From assembly GCA_027315365.1 (NCBI GenBank), contig DAHUYF010000194.1, positions 1 through 48,362 on the forward strand: DNA of 48,362 nucleotides, read 5' to 3'. The notes under the pieces are model-generated. The model saw only the letters and a list, made by a program, of their open reading frames with translations, was not told the origin of the DNA and searched no databases. This DNA comes from Rhodospirillales bacterium (GTDB taxonomy: Bacteria; Pseudomonadota; Alphaproteobacteria; ATCC43930; CGMCC-115725). How positions within the stretch are numbered: position 1 is the stretch's first letter; each line of letters begins with the position of its first letter. Positions 7,704 through 16,466 of this stretch are shown here, piece after piece. A program made the translations under genes and the position numbers.

Positions 7704-7916
7704 TCATCCATCGAATGATGGCCGATTGCGGGCGCTGAGCTGCCCCTCATCCATGAAGATGGTGCCGTCGGGCCGCCGGATGGCGTGGACCACGAAGCCC
7801 AGCTTCAAGAAATGCATCGAGCGCTCGACCGCTTCGGCTTCCGACTGTGCGGTCGCCGTATTCCAGCGACTGGTTCCCGGACGGCGCTGCGTATCCCACC
7901 AGATGGCCCACCCCAT
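7704..7916 (-). CDS. Small hypothetical protein (70 aa)
   Basis: Seventy residues beginning MGWAIWWDTQRRPGTSRWNT. The middle, SEAEAVERSMHFLKLGFVVH, is a helix followed by strand VHAIRRPDGTIFMDEGQL. The helix-strand pattern is that of a small alpha/beta domain. It is the first of the five-gene run and 34 bases upstream of the next. No function can be given. Confidence 0.65.
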   Translation of the reverse strand: MGWAIWWDTQRRPGTSRWNTATAQSEAEAVERSMHFLKLGFVVHAIRRPDGTIFMDEGQLSARNRPSFDG

Positions 7917-8317
7917 GACGCTTACCCCCGCATTTCGGCCGTTGGCCGGGGCGGAGCCGCGACATGGCCAGGGAGGGTGCCGGGGTTCGTCCGAAATCTC
8001 CACGGCGCGGGACGGCGATCCTCCCGGCTGCACAGAGGATCGGCCCGGCATTGTTTGGAAAAGAGCATGGGACGCGCCTCCGCTCGAAGGACAGGCGAGA
8101 GCGCTGGAGTCTCCCGGCCGCCGGCGCCTGTTTCGGCGCGAGGCCGGCGATACCCACTATATGGCGACGATGAGCGCCGTTTGCGACCGCATTCTCGCCT
8201 TCAATGCACCGGTGCGTGCCGGCGACGCGCACTCGCCGGCCTCGCGAGGTCGGTCGCTTCTATCGAGTCGCCACGCCGGACAGCCGCAATTCACGCCGCT
8301 CGACGCCTGACGCGCGG
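7917..8317. other. Gap with a stem-loop
   Basis: About 400 bases between two minus-strand genes. An 8-bp perfect inverted repeat, CGATCCTC (8016-8023) and GAGGATCG (8035-8042), lies about 100 bases upstream of the small-protein run. A short plus-strand frame (8161-8310) has no ribosome-binding site and was not called. I see no strong promoter. Confidence 0.45.
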
Positions 8318-8749
8318 TCACGACCCACGTGCGTGGCCGGAGAGCGGGCGACGCTCGACCGTGAAGGCGCGCCGCGGGGTCGAGCGGACCGGTGCGAACT
8401 CTGTCGCCGCTTCCGGCGCCGTGACGGCCTCGCTGGGCGGTGCCTTGCGCGGACGCGCGCGCGACGCCTGTCCGGCCGGCCGCGGTGCCGCTTCTGGCGC
8501 CTTGCGCACCCTGAGGTGACGGGCACGAATAACGGTGCCGTCCAGCGCGCGGATCGCCGCCTCGACCGCGTTCTTCGGCGCCAGATTCACCATACCGCGC
8601 GGCGCTGCGCCGGTGGCCTCGCCCGAGCGTTTGATGACCGCGCCCAGCACCAGGCCGTATTCGTCGAACAGCTCCGCCAGCTCTCCGGCCGTGAAATCGT
8701 CGGGAAGGTTGGAGACGATGATGGTTGCTTTGAACGCTGTACGCCGCAC
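8318..8749 (-). CDS. RRM-domain RNA-binding protein
   Basis: A 143-residue protein with one RNA-recognition motif at about 7-82: RNP2-like ATIIVSNLP, helix AGELAELFDEYG, RNP1-like RGMVNLA, and final strand IRARHLRVRKA. RNP1 is weak, lacking its aromatic residues. The C-terminal 60 residues are Pro/Ala/Arg-rich and probably disordered. I place the start at GTG 8749 because GAGGAG precedes it and the RRM begins just after; the frame continues 33 codons upstream. RRM proteins in bacteria are often cold-responsive, which fits the neighbouring cspA cassette. Confidence 0.82.
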   Translation of the reverse strand: MRRTAFKATIIVSNLPDDFTAGELAELFDEYGLVLGAVIKRSGEATGAAPRGMVNLAPKNAVEAAIRALDGTVIRARHLRVRKAPEAAPRPAGQASRARPRKAPPSEAVTAPEAATEFAPVRSTPRRAFTVERRPLSGHARGS

Positions 8750-8926
8750 CGGGTCTGCTCCTCTTGGTTTCGTCCGATCGCGGCACCCTGCCGCCTTCGC
8801 CTGGTCCCGGCCCCTGCGCCATGGCACGCCGGGAAGCGGCCGCCGCATTCGACCGGCGCGAACAACCCGCTGAAGTTAACGAAGCGGATGACGGGAATGA
8901 ACTCTCGTCCTGCACTTGAAGCGCCG

Positions 8927-8954
8927 TATATAGGCGATGATGGCGCTTTGTCAA
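8927..8954 (-). promoter_or_regulatory. Consensus promoter of the RRM gene
   Basis: On the minus strand TTGACA (8949-8954) and TATATA (8927-8932) are 16 bases apart. The predicted start near 8920 leaves a leader of about 170 nucleotides before the GTG. It lies 16 bases after the CobW-type stop, so the RRM gene can be transcribed independently. Confidence 0.7.
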
Positions 8955-8969
8955 AGCGTCCCGTCCTGC

Positions 8970-10025
8970 TCATCGCACGATAGCCGCTGCCGGGTTGGCG
9001 ATCCGGTTGAAGGCAGCGAGCGACCGCTGGAGCCGGGCGCGGTCGAGGTCGCGGACGATGAATACCAGGCGCGAGGTGCGATCCGCGTCGGGCCAGCGAT
9101 CGAGATGGATGGGCGGGTGCACCAGATGCTGGACGCCGTGCACGACCAGGGGACGCTCGCTGTCCCTGACGTTGAGCAGCCCCTTGACGCGCAAGACGTT
9201 CTCTCCATGGCGGTTGAGCAGCATGCTCAGCCAGATGCCGAAGGCGGTCCAGTCGAGCGGCTGCTCGTGGCGCAGGCAGAAGGCGCGGATGCGCGCATCA
9301 TGGCGGTCGACGTCGTGGTGGCCGTCATGAGACGGGGCGCCCGGCCGCCGCAGCTCCGCCGCGAGCCATTGCCGGACTTCCGCGCTCTTGCCCGCGGCGT
9401 CGAAGAGGTCGGTGGCGAGCAGGAATTCCGGATCGACGCGGCGCGCGGGGTCGCTTTCGATGAGCGGCGCGGCGGGGTTGAGTCGCTCGAGGCGACGGCG
9501 CAGCGCCGCAACCGCGGCAGCCGGCGCAAGGTCGGTCTTGGTGATCAGCAGCCGATCGGCCACCGCCGCCTGCTTCACCGATTCCGGCTGCCGTTCGAGA
9601 TGGCCCGCACCGTTCACCGCATCCACCGTGGTGACGACGTTGCCGAGCCGGAAATGGTGGCGAACGACCGGCTCGGCCATGATGGTGGCGAGGATCGGCA
9701 CGGGATCGGCGAGGCCGGTGGTCTCGATCACCAGCCGCCGGAAATACGGCACCTCGCCGCGCTCGCGGCGGGAATGAAGGTCGCGGATCGCGGCGCCGAG
9801 ATCGCCCCTGATGGTGCAGCAGAGGCAGCCGCTCTGCAGCAGCACGACGTCGCCATCGATCCGGCGCAGCAGATGATGGTCGAGCCCGACCGCGCCGAAC
9901 TCGTTCACCAGCACCGCGCTATCGGCCAGGCGAGGCGAGGCGAGCAACCGCTGCAGCAGGCTGGTCTTGCCGCTGCCGAGGAAACCGGTGACGATATTGA
10001 CGGGGGTGGCGGCGCTGCCCTCCAT
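8970..10025 (-). CDS. CobW/COG0523-family GTPase
   Basis: A 351-residue G3E GTPase of the metallochaperone type. Walker A is GFLGSGKT (14-21); the metal motif CLCC is at 67-70; ETTGLADP and the base-recognition TKTD follow. A His/Asp-rich stretch (SHDGHHDVDRHD) precedes the C-terminal CobW domain. Members insert or traffic zinc or cobalt into client enzymes. The ATG at 10025 is preferred over a GTG overlapping the previous stop (10034) because GAGG sits about ten bases before it. It ends the importer/imidase operon, suggesting that it serves the metal site of that hydrolase. Confidence 0.9.
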   Translation of the reverse strand: MEGSAATPVNIVTGFLGSGKTSLLQRLLASPRLADSAVLVNEFGAVGLDHHLLRRIDGDVVLLQSGCLCCTIRGDLGAAIRDLHSRRERGEVPYFRRLVIETTGLADPVPILATIMAEPVVRHHFRLGNVVTTVDAVNGAGHLERQPESVKQAAVADRLLITKTDLAPAAAVAALRRRLERLNPAAPLIESDPARRVDPEFLLATDLFDAAGKSAEVRQWLAAELRRPGAPSHDGHHDVDRHDARIRAFCLRHEQPLDWTAFGIWLSMLLNRHGENVLRVKGLLNVRDSERPLVVHGVQHLVHPPIHLDRWPDADRTSRLVFIVRDLDRARLQRSLAAFNRIANPAAAIVR

Positions 10026-10030
10026 GACCG

Positions 10031-10336
10031 TCACGCCTCGCGCTCGAGGCGTTCGATCAGCGCCGGTTCGAGCGGGTCGCAGCCGCGGCCCAGCATACGC
10101 TCGGCCGCCTGCCACGCATCCACCAGCGTGGCGACGATCTCGCTCCGTCCGGTGCGGCTGCTCAGCACGTAGCTCGAACCCTGCCAATCATCGAGCCGGA
10201 GCCCGTAATGCACGAGCACCGTATTGGCGAACCCGACCCGGCGCAGCCGCTCGGCCCGGCGCGGCGCCGATGCTCCGGCGCCCGCCGCCTCTTCCGTCCA
10301 GTGCTCGCCACCGAGCATGCCGCAGAGACCGCACAT
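10031..10336 (-). CDS. MCGLCG small protein
   Basis: A 101-residue protein starting MCGLCGMLGGEHWTEEAAGA. The N-terminal C2-x2-C5 pair followed by GGEHW could bind a metal. The remainder is helical with VLVHYGLRLDDWQGSSYVL and GRSEIVATLVDAW. I recall MCGLCG-starting proteins next to CobW-type GTPases in other alphaproteobacteria, with no assigned role. It lies between the NodB-fold hydrolase (27-base gap) and the CobW gene (5-base gap), so it is probably co-translated and may act with the metallochaperone. Confidence 0.78.
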   Translation of the reverse strand: MCGLCGMLGGEHWTEEAAGAGASAPRRAERLRRVGFANTVLVHYGLRLDDWQGSSYVLSSRTGRSEIVATLVDAWQAAERMLGRGCDPLEPALIERLEREA

Positions 10337-10363
10337 GCCGTCCTCGCCGCGGCGCCGGCCGGC

Positions 10364-11248
10364 CTACTCCGCCCGGCGCGGGTTGCGCCGCGCGAAATCG
10401 TCGGCGATCTCGTCCATGGTGCAGAAGCGCACGCCGGGATGCCGGATGATATGGCCATAGAGGCGTTCCAGCATCATCAGCACCTGCGGCCGGCCGGAGA
10501 CGTCCGGATGGACGGTCATCGCGAAGCAGGCGTAATCATATTCGCGGTAGACCCAATCGAACTGGTCGCGCCACATCTCCTCGAGGTGGCGCGGATTGAC
10601 GAAGCCGTGGCTGTTGGGCGCCTTCTTGATGAACATCATCGGCGGCAGATCGTCCAGATACCAGCTCGCCGGTATCTCGATCAGCTTGGTTTCGCGGCCG
10701 CGGACCAGCGGCTTCATCCACGCTTCGGGCTTCTTCGAATAGTCGATCTTGGTCCAGCTGTCGCCGACGCGCACGTAATAGGGCTGGAAATCGTGATGCA
10801 TCAGGCTGTGGTCGTATTTGATGCCCTTCTTGAGCAACAGCTCGTTGCTGACGTTGCTGAACTCCCACCACGGCGCGACATAGCCGGTCGGACGCTTTCC
10901 GGCGAGCCGGGTGACGAGATCGATGCACTTGTCGAGCACCACCTCTTCCTGCTCGGGCGTCATCGCGATCGGGTTTTCGTGGCTGTAGCCGTGAATGCCG
11001 ATCTCGTGGCCGGCCTCGGCCACGGCCTTCATCTGCTCGGGGAAAGTCTCGATCGAATGGCCGGGAATGAACCACGTGGTCTTGATCCCCAGCCGCTCGA
11101 ACAGCTTAAGCAGACGCGGCGCTCCGACCTCGCCGGCGAACAGGCCGCGCGAAATGTCGTCCGGCGAATCCTCGCCGGCATAGGAGCCGAGCCAGCCTGC
11201 CACCGCATCCACATCGACGCCGATCGAACAAAGAATTTCCTTGGCCAT
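10364..11248 (-). CDS. NodB-fold hydrolase, HpPgdA/cyclic-imidase type
   Basis: A 294-residue polysaccharide-deacetylase-fold enzyme. The likely metal ligands are D14 (GVDVD), H86 and H90 (HGYSHEN), with the substrate-side WWEFSN. As I recall it, the sequence is very close to Helicobacter pylori HP0310 (PgdA), sharing [20 protein letters not shown] and [14 protein letters not shown]. That protein's relatives also include bacterial cyclic imide hydrolases and the PuuE allantoinase. It has no signal peptide, so a cytoplasmic small-molecule substrate is more likely than peptidoglycan. The importer and racemase beside it favour a cyclic imide, hydantoin or ureide. Confidence 0.85.
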   Translation of the reverse strand: MAKEILCSIGVDVDAVAGWLGSYAGEDSPDDISRGLFAGEVGAPRLLKLFERLGIKTTWFIPGHSIETFPEQMKAVAEAGHEIGIHGYSHENPIAMTPEQEEVVLDKCIDLVTRLAGKRPTGYVAPWWEFSNVSNELLLKKGIKYDHSLMHHDFQPYYVRVGDSWTKIDYSKKPEAWMKPLVRGRETKLIEIPASWYLDDLPPMMFIKKAPNSHGFVNPRHLEEMWRDQFDWVYREYDYACFAMTVHPDVSGRPQVLMMLERLYGHIIRHPGVRFCTMDEIADDFARRNPRRAE

Positions 11249-11264
11249 CGCCTGTCTCCCTTGG

Positions 11265-12137
11265 TCAGCTTTCGATCTCGATGGGTGCCATGTTCGCCGC
11301 GCTGCGGCCGATACCGCCGCGACGCGCCCGGCGATGCTCGGCCAGCCGATAGGCGGTCATCGCCGCGAAGATGACGAGGAACGACACGCCCGTCGTCACC
11401 GTGCCGAGCGCGTAGAGCACCGGCGTCGTGACGTTGGTCGTCATGCCGTAGATCTCGAGCGGCAGGGTGTTGAAGGAGCCGGCGCTGTAGAGGGTGCGCG
11501 CGTACTCGTCGTAGGAGAGCGTGAAGCCGAAGAGGCCGATGCCGATCAGGCTTGGCGCGACCAGGGGCAGGACCACGTGGCGGATCGTCTGCCAGGGCGT
11601 GGCACCGAGGTCGCGCGCCGCTTCCTCATAGGCGCGATCGAAGCGGTTGAAGACGGCGAACATGATCAGCAGGCCGAAGGGCAGCGTCCAGGTCAGGTGC
11701 GCACCGAAGGCCGAGCTGTACCAGGCAGTATCCCAGCCGAGCATGCGGAACAGCAGCCCGATCCCGAGCCCGACCAGCACCGAGGGCACGATCAGGCTGG
11801 CGATCGCCAGGTAGAAGACGACCGACGCGCCGCGAAAGCCGCGGCGGAAGGCGAGGCCGCCGAGAAACGAGAATACCACCGTCGCCGTCATCACCGCCGC
11901 TCCGAGCAGCAGCGAGCGCCGGAACGAGCCGGCGAAATCGCCCACCATCTGCTGCTCGAACAGGCTGGCGAACCAGTGCAGCGAGACGCCGTTCATCGGA
12001 AATGTCAGACCGCCGTCGGGGCCCTGGAAGGACAGCAGCACGATGGTGAAGGTCGGCCCGTAGAGGAAGAGCACGAACAGGATGAAGAAGGCGGCGAGCG
12101 GATAGAAGCTGTGCGGCCGGCGCGCTCTTCGTGCCAT
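11265..12137 (-). CDS. ABC importer permease, PotC type
   Basis: A 290-residue inner-membrane permease with six hydrophobic segments and the EAA loop [21 protein letters not shown]. It belongs to the spermidine/putrescine-type (PotC) half of type I importers. It is four bases from the preceding permease and 16 from the hydrolase, within one operon. The substrate is probably small, organic and nitrogen-containing, but not necessarily a polyamine. Confidence 0.9.
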   Translation of the reverse strand: MARRARRPHSFYPLAAFFILFVLFLYGPTFTIVLLSFQGPDGGLTFPMNGVSLHWFASLFEQQMVGDFAGSFRRSLLLGAAVMTATVVFSFLGGLAFRRGFRGASVVFYLAIASLIVPSVLVGLGIGLLFRMLGWDTAWYSSAFGAHLTWTLPFGLLIMFAVFNRFDRAYEEAARDLGATPWQTIRHVVLPLVAPSLIGIGLFGFTLSYDEYARTLYSAGSFNTLPLEIYGMTTNVTTPVLYALGTVTTGVSFLVIFAAMTAYRLAEHRRARRGGIGRSAANMAPIEIES

Positions 12138-12140
12138 CGG

Positions 12141-13073
12141 CTAGAGCTCCTTGCGAATGTCGACGATGCGCACCAGCGCGCCGACGATGCCGAGCACGAT
12201 CGCCAACAGCACCACCGCGTTGGCCGCCGCCGCCGGATATTGCAGGAGCGACATGGCGTTCACCATCATCAGCGCGACCGACGCGCGCTGGCCGCCGCTC
12301 ATCACGCTGACCGTGACGAAATCGCCCATGACGATAGTGAGGATGAAGATGGTGCCGATGGCGATCCCCGGCTTGGTCAGCGGGATGATGACGTGCCATA
12401 GGCTCTGCCGGCCCGAGGCGCCGAGATCGCGCGCCGCCTCGAGCAACGCGCGATCGATGCGCATCATCGAGTTGAAGATCGGCACCACCATGAAGAGCGT
12501 GAAGAGGTGCACATAGGCGAGCACGACGGCGAAATTCGAGAACAGCAGGAATTCGAGCGGCTGCCGGATGAGGCCGAAATGCAGCAGCGCCTGGTTCAGG
12601 AGTCCGTTGCGCCCGAGGAACGGGATCCAAGCGATCATGCGGATGATGTTGGACGTCCAGAAGGGCACGGTGCAGACCAGGAACAGCACCGTCTGCCATG
12701 CCTTCGAGCGGACATGGAAGGCCAGGAAATAGGCCACGGTGAAGCCGATGGCGAGCGTCAGCGCCCAGGTGAGGAAGGCGACGCTGATGGTCTGCAGATA
12801 GGTGTCCCAGGTGATGGGATCGACCAGAAGATCGTGGTAGTTGGTGAAGATGAAGGCCGGGATGAGCCGCGCCGTATCGTAGTCCCAGAAGCTGACGGCG
12901 ATCACCGCCGCGATCGGAACGACGAGGAAGACCAGCAGCGTCGCGGCAAGCGGCGCTATCTGCAGATAGGGGGCGAGCGCGAAGCGGCGCCGCCTCGACC
13001 GGCGGGACGCAGCGCTCCGCTCCAGCGGCGGAGCGCCGTTCCGCCCGATCAGGCTGCGATGAACTGATTCCAC
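12141..13073 (-). CDS. ABC importer permease, PotB type
   Basis: An inner-membrane permease of about 310 residues: a basic N-terminus (RRSRRRRFALAPYLQ), six segments, and the EAA loop [21 protein letters not shown]. It pairs with the PotC-type subunit to form the channel. The start is uncertain: no ATG exists near the conserved beginning, so I chose GTG 13073, which overlaps the binding-protein gene by 25 bases; GTT/CTG codons nearer its stop are alternatives. Confidence 0.85.
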   Translation of the reverse strand: MESVHRSLIGRNGAPPLERSAASRRSRRRRFALAPYLQIAPLAATLLVFLVVPIAAVIAVSFWDYDTARLIPAFIFTNYHDLLVDPITWDTYLQTISVAFLTWALTLAIGFTVAYFLAFHVRSKAWQTVLFLVCTVPFWTSNIIRMIAWIPFLGRNGLLNQALLHFGLIRQPLEFLLFSNFAVVLAYVHLFTLFMVVPIFNSMMRIDRALLEAARDLGASGRQSLWHVIIPLTKPGIAIGTIFILTIVMGDFVTVSVMSGGQRASVALMMVNAMSLLQYPAAAANAVVLLAIVLGIVGALVRIVDIRKEL

Positions 13074-14338
13074 CTCTGAACCATGTAGCGATCCTGGTCC
13101 ATCACCGAATTCCAGCAGGCGATGTGCCCCATGCGATCGTAGAAGGAGCCGCCGTCGCGCACCGCGCCCGCCTTCTCCATCACCACGCCTTGCGGATTCT
13201 TGATCTCGCCCTTGGCCGGCTTGCCTTCCATCCAGTAGCCCCATTCATCCGCGCTCATGTACTTCTTCGCGGTATCGAGGACCGCGGAGTAGTAGCCTTG
13301 GCGGTTGAGATAGGCCCCCACCCAGCCCGACAGGTACCAGTTGACGTATTCGTAGGCGGCATCGAGCTGGAGGCCGCTGAGATGCTTGGCGAGGCCCAGA
13401 CCGCCGCCCCAGCCGCGGTACCCCTCCTTGAGCGGCTGGTAGACGCAGGGCACGCCCTTCGACCGCACCGCGGTGACCGCCGGCGACCACATCGACTGGA
13501 TGACGACCTCGCCCGAGGTCATCAGGTTGACGCTCTCGTCGAAGGTCTTCCAGAAGGCGCGGAACTGGCCGGCCTTCTTGGTCTTGATCAGAAAATCGAT
13601 GGTCTGGTCGATCTCGGCGCGGGTCATGTTGCCCTTGTCGGCGTATTTGGCGATGCCGGCCGCCTCGGCGATCATCGCCGCGTCCATGATGCCGATCGAC
13701 GGGATGTTGAGGAGCGCCGTCTTGCCGGTGAATTTGGGGTCGAGAATGTCGCTCCAGCTGTTGATCGGCCGTCCGACCAGATCGGGGCGGATGCCCAGCG
13801 TGTCCGCGTTGTAGATGGTCGGAATCATGGTGAACCACCGGGTCGGCGTCTTGGCGAACCTGGTCGCTTCCCGGCTCTCGACGAAGCTCACCGTATGCGG
13901 CGCCGTGCCCTGGGCGATCGTCGACTCGGGCGTCAGCTTGCCGGTGGTGAAGATCGGCACGATCTCGCTGAAATACTTGATGCGCTTGGTGTCCATCGGC
14001 TGCATCACGCCCGCCGGGAAGACCTTCTTGCAGATCCAGTATTCGATATCGGCGATGTCGTAGGATCGGGGCTGGGTGATCGCCCGCTGGGTGACGGCGT
14101 CGGAGTCGAGCGCCGTCATCTGCAGAGTGATCCCCAGGTCCTTCTTGCATTGCTCGGCGATGGGATTCTGGTTGGAGACGCCAGTGCCGAACTGACGCAG
14201 CACCACGTCCTTGATGTTCTGCGCCCAGATCGTCGGGAAACCGGTCAGCGCACCGCTTCCGGCCGCGGTCCCGGCCATCGCGGCCGCGCCCCTCAGCATG
14301 CCGCGGCGGGTGAAGCGGCGCGTGGTCCTTCTGCTCAT
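13049..14338 (-). CDS. ABC substrate-binding protein, PotD type, Tat-exported
   Basis: A 429-residue periplasmic binding protein. The N-terminus has twin arginines (MSRRTTRRFTRRGML) followed by a weakly hydrophobic stretch ending near IWAQN, a Tat signal. The mature part has two-lobe features such as YDIADIEYWICKKVF and SGEVVIQSMWSPAVTAV, as in PotD-like proteins. Tat export means that it folds in the cytoplasm. Ligand residues cannot be read reliably. It follows the ATPase by 58 bases and precedes both permeases. Confidence 0.9.
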   Translation of the reverse strand: MSRRTTRRFTRRGMLRGAAAMAGTAAGSGALTGFPTIWAQNIKDVVLRQFGTGVSNQNPIAEQCKKDLGITLQMTALDSDAVTQRAITQPRSYDIADIEYWICKKVFPAGVMQPMDTKRIKYFSEIVPIFTTGKLTPESTIAQGTAPHTVSFVESREATRFAKTPTRWFTMIPTIYNADTLGIRPDLVGRPINSWSDILDPKFTGKTALLNIPSIGIMDAAMIAEAAGIAKYADKGNMTRAEIDQTIDFLIKTKKAGQFRAFWKTFDESVNLMTSGEVVIQSMWSPAVTAVRSKGVPCVYQPLKEGYRGWGGGLGLAKHLSGLQLDAAYEYVNWYLSGWVGAYLNRQGYYSAVLDTAKKYMSADEWGYWMEGKPAKGEIKNPQGVVMEKAGAVRDGGSFYDRMGHIACWNSVMDQDRYMVQRWNQFIAA

Positions 14339-14396
14339 GCCTCCTGCTCCTTCTTTTGACTTTTGGCGTGCGGCGAAGCCGCGTGCTTTGCCTTGC

Positions 14397-15449
14397 TTAA
14401 TGCGTCATCACATGCATGTCGTCGCGCGCCCAGGCGGCCGAGACGCGCATGCCGAGCGCCACCGGATGAGCGAGATAGCGTTCCTCCGGCAGCATCACGG
14501 AGAGGCGAAGGCCGTCATCGATCTCGACGCCGACCTTCACCATCAATCCCAGGTACTCGATGGTCTTCACCAGTCCAGTCGCCTCGCAGGCGCCATGGCC
14601 GGGCTGCGGCGGCGCGGCGGCGAGGCGGATGCGGTCGGCGCGCACGGCAACATGGGCATCGCCGGGCGGCGCACCGCCCGGCATCGCGATCGCGCCGGCC
14701 TGGTCGTCGCCGCGGGCGGGCAGCAGGTTGTAGCCGCCGATGAAGCGGGCGACGAACACCGAGGCGGGCCGGTTGAACACCGCCTGCGGCTCGCCGACCT
14801 GCTCGATGCGGCCCTGATTCATCACCACCACCAGCGAGGCCAGCGCCATCGCCTCCTCCTGGCTGTGGGTGACGTGGATGAAGGTGATGCCGAGCTGCGC
14901 TTGCAGCACCTTCAGCTCCTCGCGCACCTGCAGCCGCAGGAAGGGGTCGAGCGCCGACAATGGCTCGTCCAGCAGCAGCACCGAGGGATCGGTGATCAGC
15001 GCCCGCGCCAGCGCCACGCGCTGCTGCTGGCCGCCGGAGAGCTGGCCGGGAAGCCGGTCGGCGAACCCGTCCATGTGCAGGCGCGCGAGCAGCTCCATCG
15101 CGCGCTTCCTGCGCGTGGCGCGGCCGACACCCTTCATCGTCAGGCTGAACGCGACATTGTCGACGCAGTCGAGATGCGGGAAGAGCGCATAGCTCTGGAA
15201 CATCATCGCCGTGCTGCGCTTGGCCGGCGCCAGGTCGGTGATATTGCGGCTGCCGAGCAGAATGTCGCCGTCAGAGACCTCTTCATGCCCGGAGATCATG
15301 CGCAGCGTAGAGGTCTTGCCGCAGCCGCTCGGGCCGAGGAGGCAGCAATAGCTGCCGGCGGGAATGCGCAGATCGACGCCGTCCACCGCCACGGTCGAGC
15401 CGTAGCGCTTCGATACCGCCACCAGTTCGACGTTGGCCGCTCCGGCCAT
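14397..15449 (-). CDS. ABC importer ATPase, PotA type
   Basis: A 350-residue ATPase with Walker A GPSGCGKT, signature LSGGQQQR, Walker B LLLDEPLSALD, the switch histidine in IHVTHSQEEA, and a C-terminal TOBE-like domain (about 260-350). It energises the four-component importer. I start at ATG 15449 (MAGAANVELVAVSKRYGS), with GGAGAGG in front; 26 upstream codons of the frame are not family-like. It is the first gene of a seven-gene operon. Confidence 0.92.
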   Translation of the reverse strand: MAGAANVELVAVSKRYGSTVAVDGVDLRIPAGSYCCLLGPSGCGKTSTLRMISGHEEVSDGDILLGSRNITDLAPAKRSTAMMFQSYALFPHLDCVDNVAFSLTMKGVGRATRRKRAMELLARLHMDGFADRLPGQLSGGQQQRVALARALITDPSVLLLDEPLSALDPFLRLQVREELKVLQAQLGITFIHVTHSQEEAMALASLVVVMNQGRIEQVGEPQAVFNRPASVFVARFIGGYNLLPARGDDQAGAIAMPGGAPPGDAHVAVRADRIRLAAAPPQPGHGACEATGLVKTIEYLGLMVKVGVEIDDGLRLSVMLPEERYLAHPVALGMRVSAAWARDDMHVMTH

Positions 15450-15716
15450 CACCTCTCCATGACTCCCGGCTTCGGCCGCCCGGCGGGCCGCCGGCGCTCG
15501 ATCCGATCTCCCGCTGCCGATCTGCAAGAGGCGTGCCGGCTGCCCGCGCCCGGCCGATGGCGTAACGGCGTCGGTCTCTGCCTATCGGCTGACCATGTCT
15601 GACGACAAATTGCCCACAGGCGTCCCTGGCCGGGCGGCCGCCGCGCCGACGCCGTCCGGGCGGATGCCTGGCGCGACTCTTGCTCGTGGCCTGGCGGCGA
15701 GCGGCGGGGCGACGCG
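15450..15716. other. Divergent promoter region, importer versus racemase
   Basis: A stretch of 267 bases between the leftward importer operon and the rightward racemase. It must hold both promoters, but I see no strong -35/-10 pair or clear operator. A 44-codon plus-strand frame from 15597 runs into the racemase start and is not convincing. Confidence 0.4.
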
Positions 15717-16466
15717 ATGCGCATCAAGGTGATCAATCCCAACACCACGCGGTCCATGACCGAGCGCATCGCCGCCGGCGCGCGCGCCGTGGCCGCGCCG
15801 GGGACCGAGATCGTCGCGGTCAGCCCCGCCATGGGACCGGTCTCGATCGAGGGGCATTACGACGAGGCGGTGAGCGCGCTCGGCGTCCTGGACGAGGTTC
15901 GCCGGGGCGAGCGCGACGGCATCGACGGCTACGTCATCGCCTGCTTCGGCGATCCCGGCTTGCGCGCCGCCCGCGAGGTCGCACGCGGGCCGGTCGTCGG
16001 CGTTGCCGAGGCGGCGATGCACGCCGCCAGCTTCATCGCCACCGGGTTTTCCATCGTCACCACGCTGGAGCGTACCTGCGACATCGCCCGGCAGCTTGCC
16101 GAGAGCTATGGCATGGCGCGTTTCTGCCGCGGCATCCGCGGCACCGACCTGGCGGTGCTGGATCTCGAGAAGCCCGGCTCCGAGGCGCGGCGCATCATCA
16201 CCGAAGAATGCCGCCGGGCGCTCCGCGAGGACCGCTCCGACGCCATCGTCCTCGGCTGCGCCGGCATGACCGATCTGGCCGCCGCCATCGCCGCGGCGCT
16301 CGACGCGCCGGTGATCTCCGGCGTCGAGGCGGCGGTGAAGATGGCGGAAGGGCTGGTGGCGCTCGGCATCGGCACCAGCAAGCGAGGCGCCTTCGCCGCG
16401 CCGCTGGCCAAGAGATATGTCGGGCTGCTGGAGGGCTTCGCGCCGCCCGGCGAGAGCGGCCGATGA
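15717..16466 (+). CDS. Hydantoin/allantoin racemase family protein
   Basis: A 249-residue Asp/Glu-racemase-fold protein, starting MRIKVINPNTTRSMTERI. The two catalytic cysteines are C76 (IACFGDP) and C181 (LGCAGM), at the same positions I recall for characterised hydantoin racemases. Such enzymes interconvert D- and L-5-substituted hydantoins or allantoin enantiomers so that a stereospecific hydrolase can use both. It is divergent from the importer-imidase operon, implying a shared pathway. Exact substrate unknown. Confidence 0.88.
   Translation: MRIKVINPNTTRSMTERIAAGARAVAAPGTEIVAVSPAMGPVSIEGHYDEAVSALGVLDEVRRGERDGIDGYVIACFGDPGLRAAREVARGPVVGVAEAAMHAASFIATGFSIVTTLERTCDIARQLAESYGMARFCRGIRGTDLAVLDLEKPGSEARRIITEECRRALREDRSDAIVLGCAGMTDLAAAIAAALDAPVISGVEAAVKMAEGLVALGIGTSKRGAFAAPLAKRYVGLLEGFAPPGESGR

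Noticed and set aside
8161-8310. 49-codon plus-strand frame (MATMSAVCDRILAFNAPVRA...)
   Set aside because: No ribosome-binding site, no promoter and no recallable homologue; it ends 7 bases before the convergent RRM gene.
10364-11248. Peptidoglycan deacetylase as the sole reading of the HpPgdA-like gene
   Set aside because: There is no export signal, and importer plus racemase context points to a cytoplasmic small-molecule role; I keep deacetylase only as an alternative.
15597-15731. 44-codon plus-strand frame before the racemase
   Set aside because: The N-terminus looks protein-like (MSDDKLPTGVPG), but it overlaps the racemase start, lacks a ribosome-binding site and is composed of Ala/Gly/Arg-rich codons.
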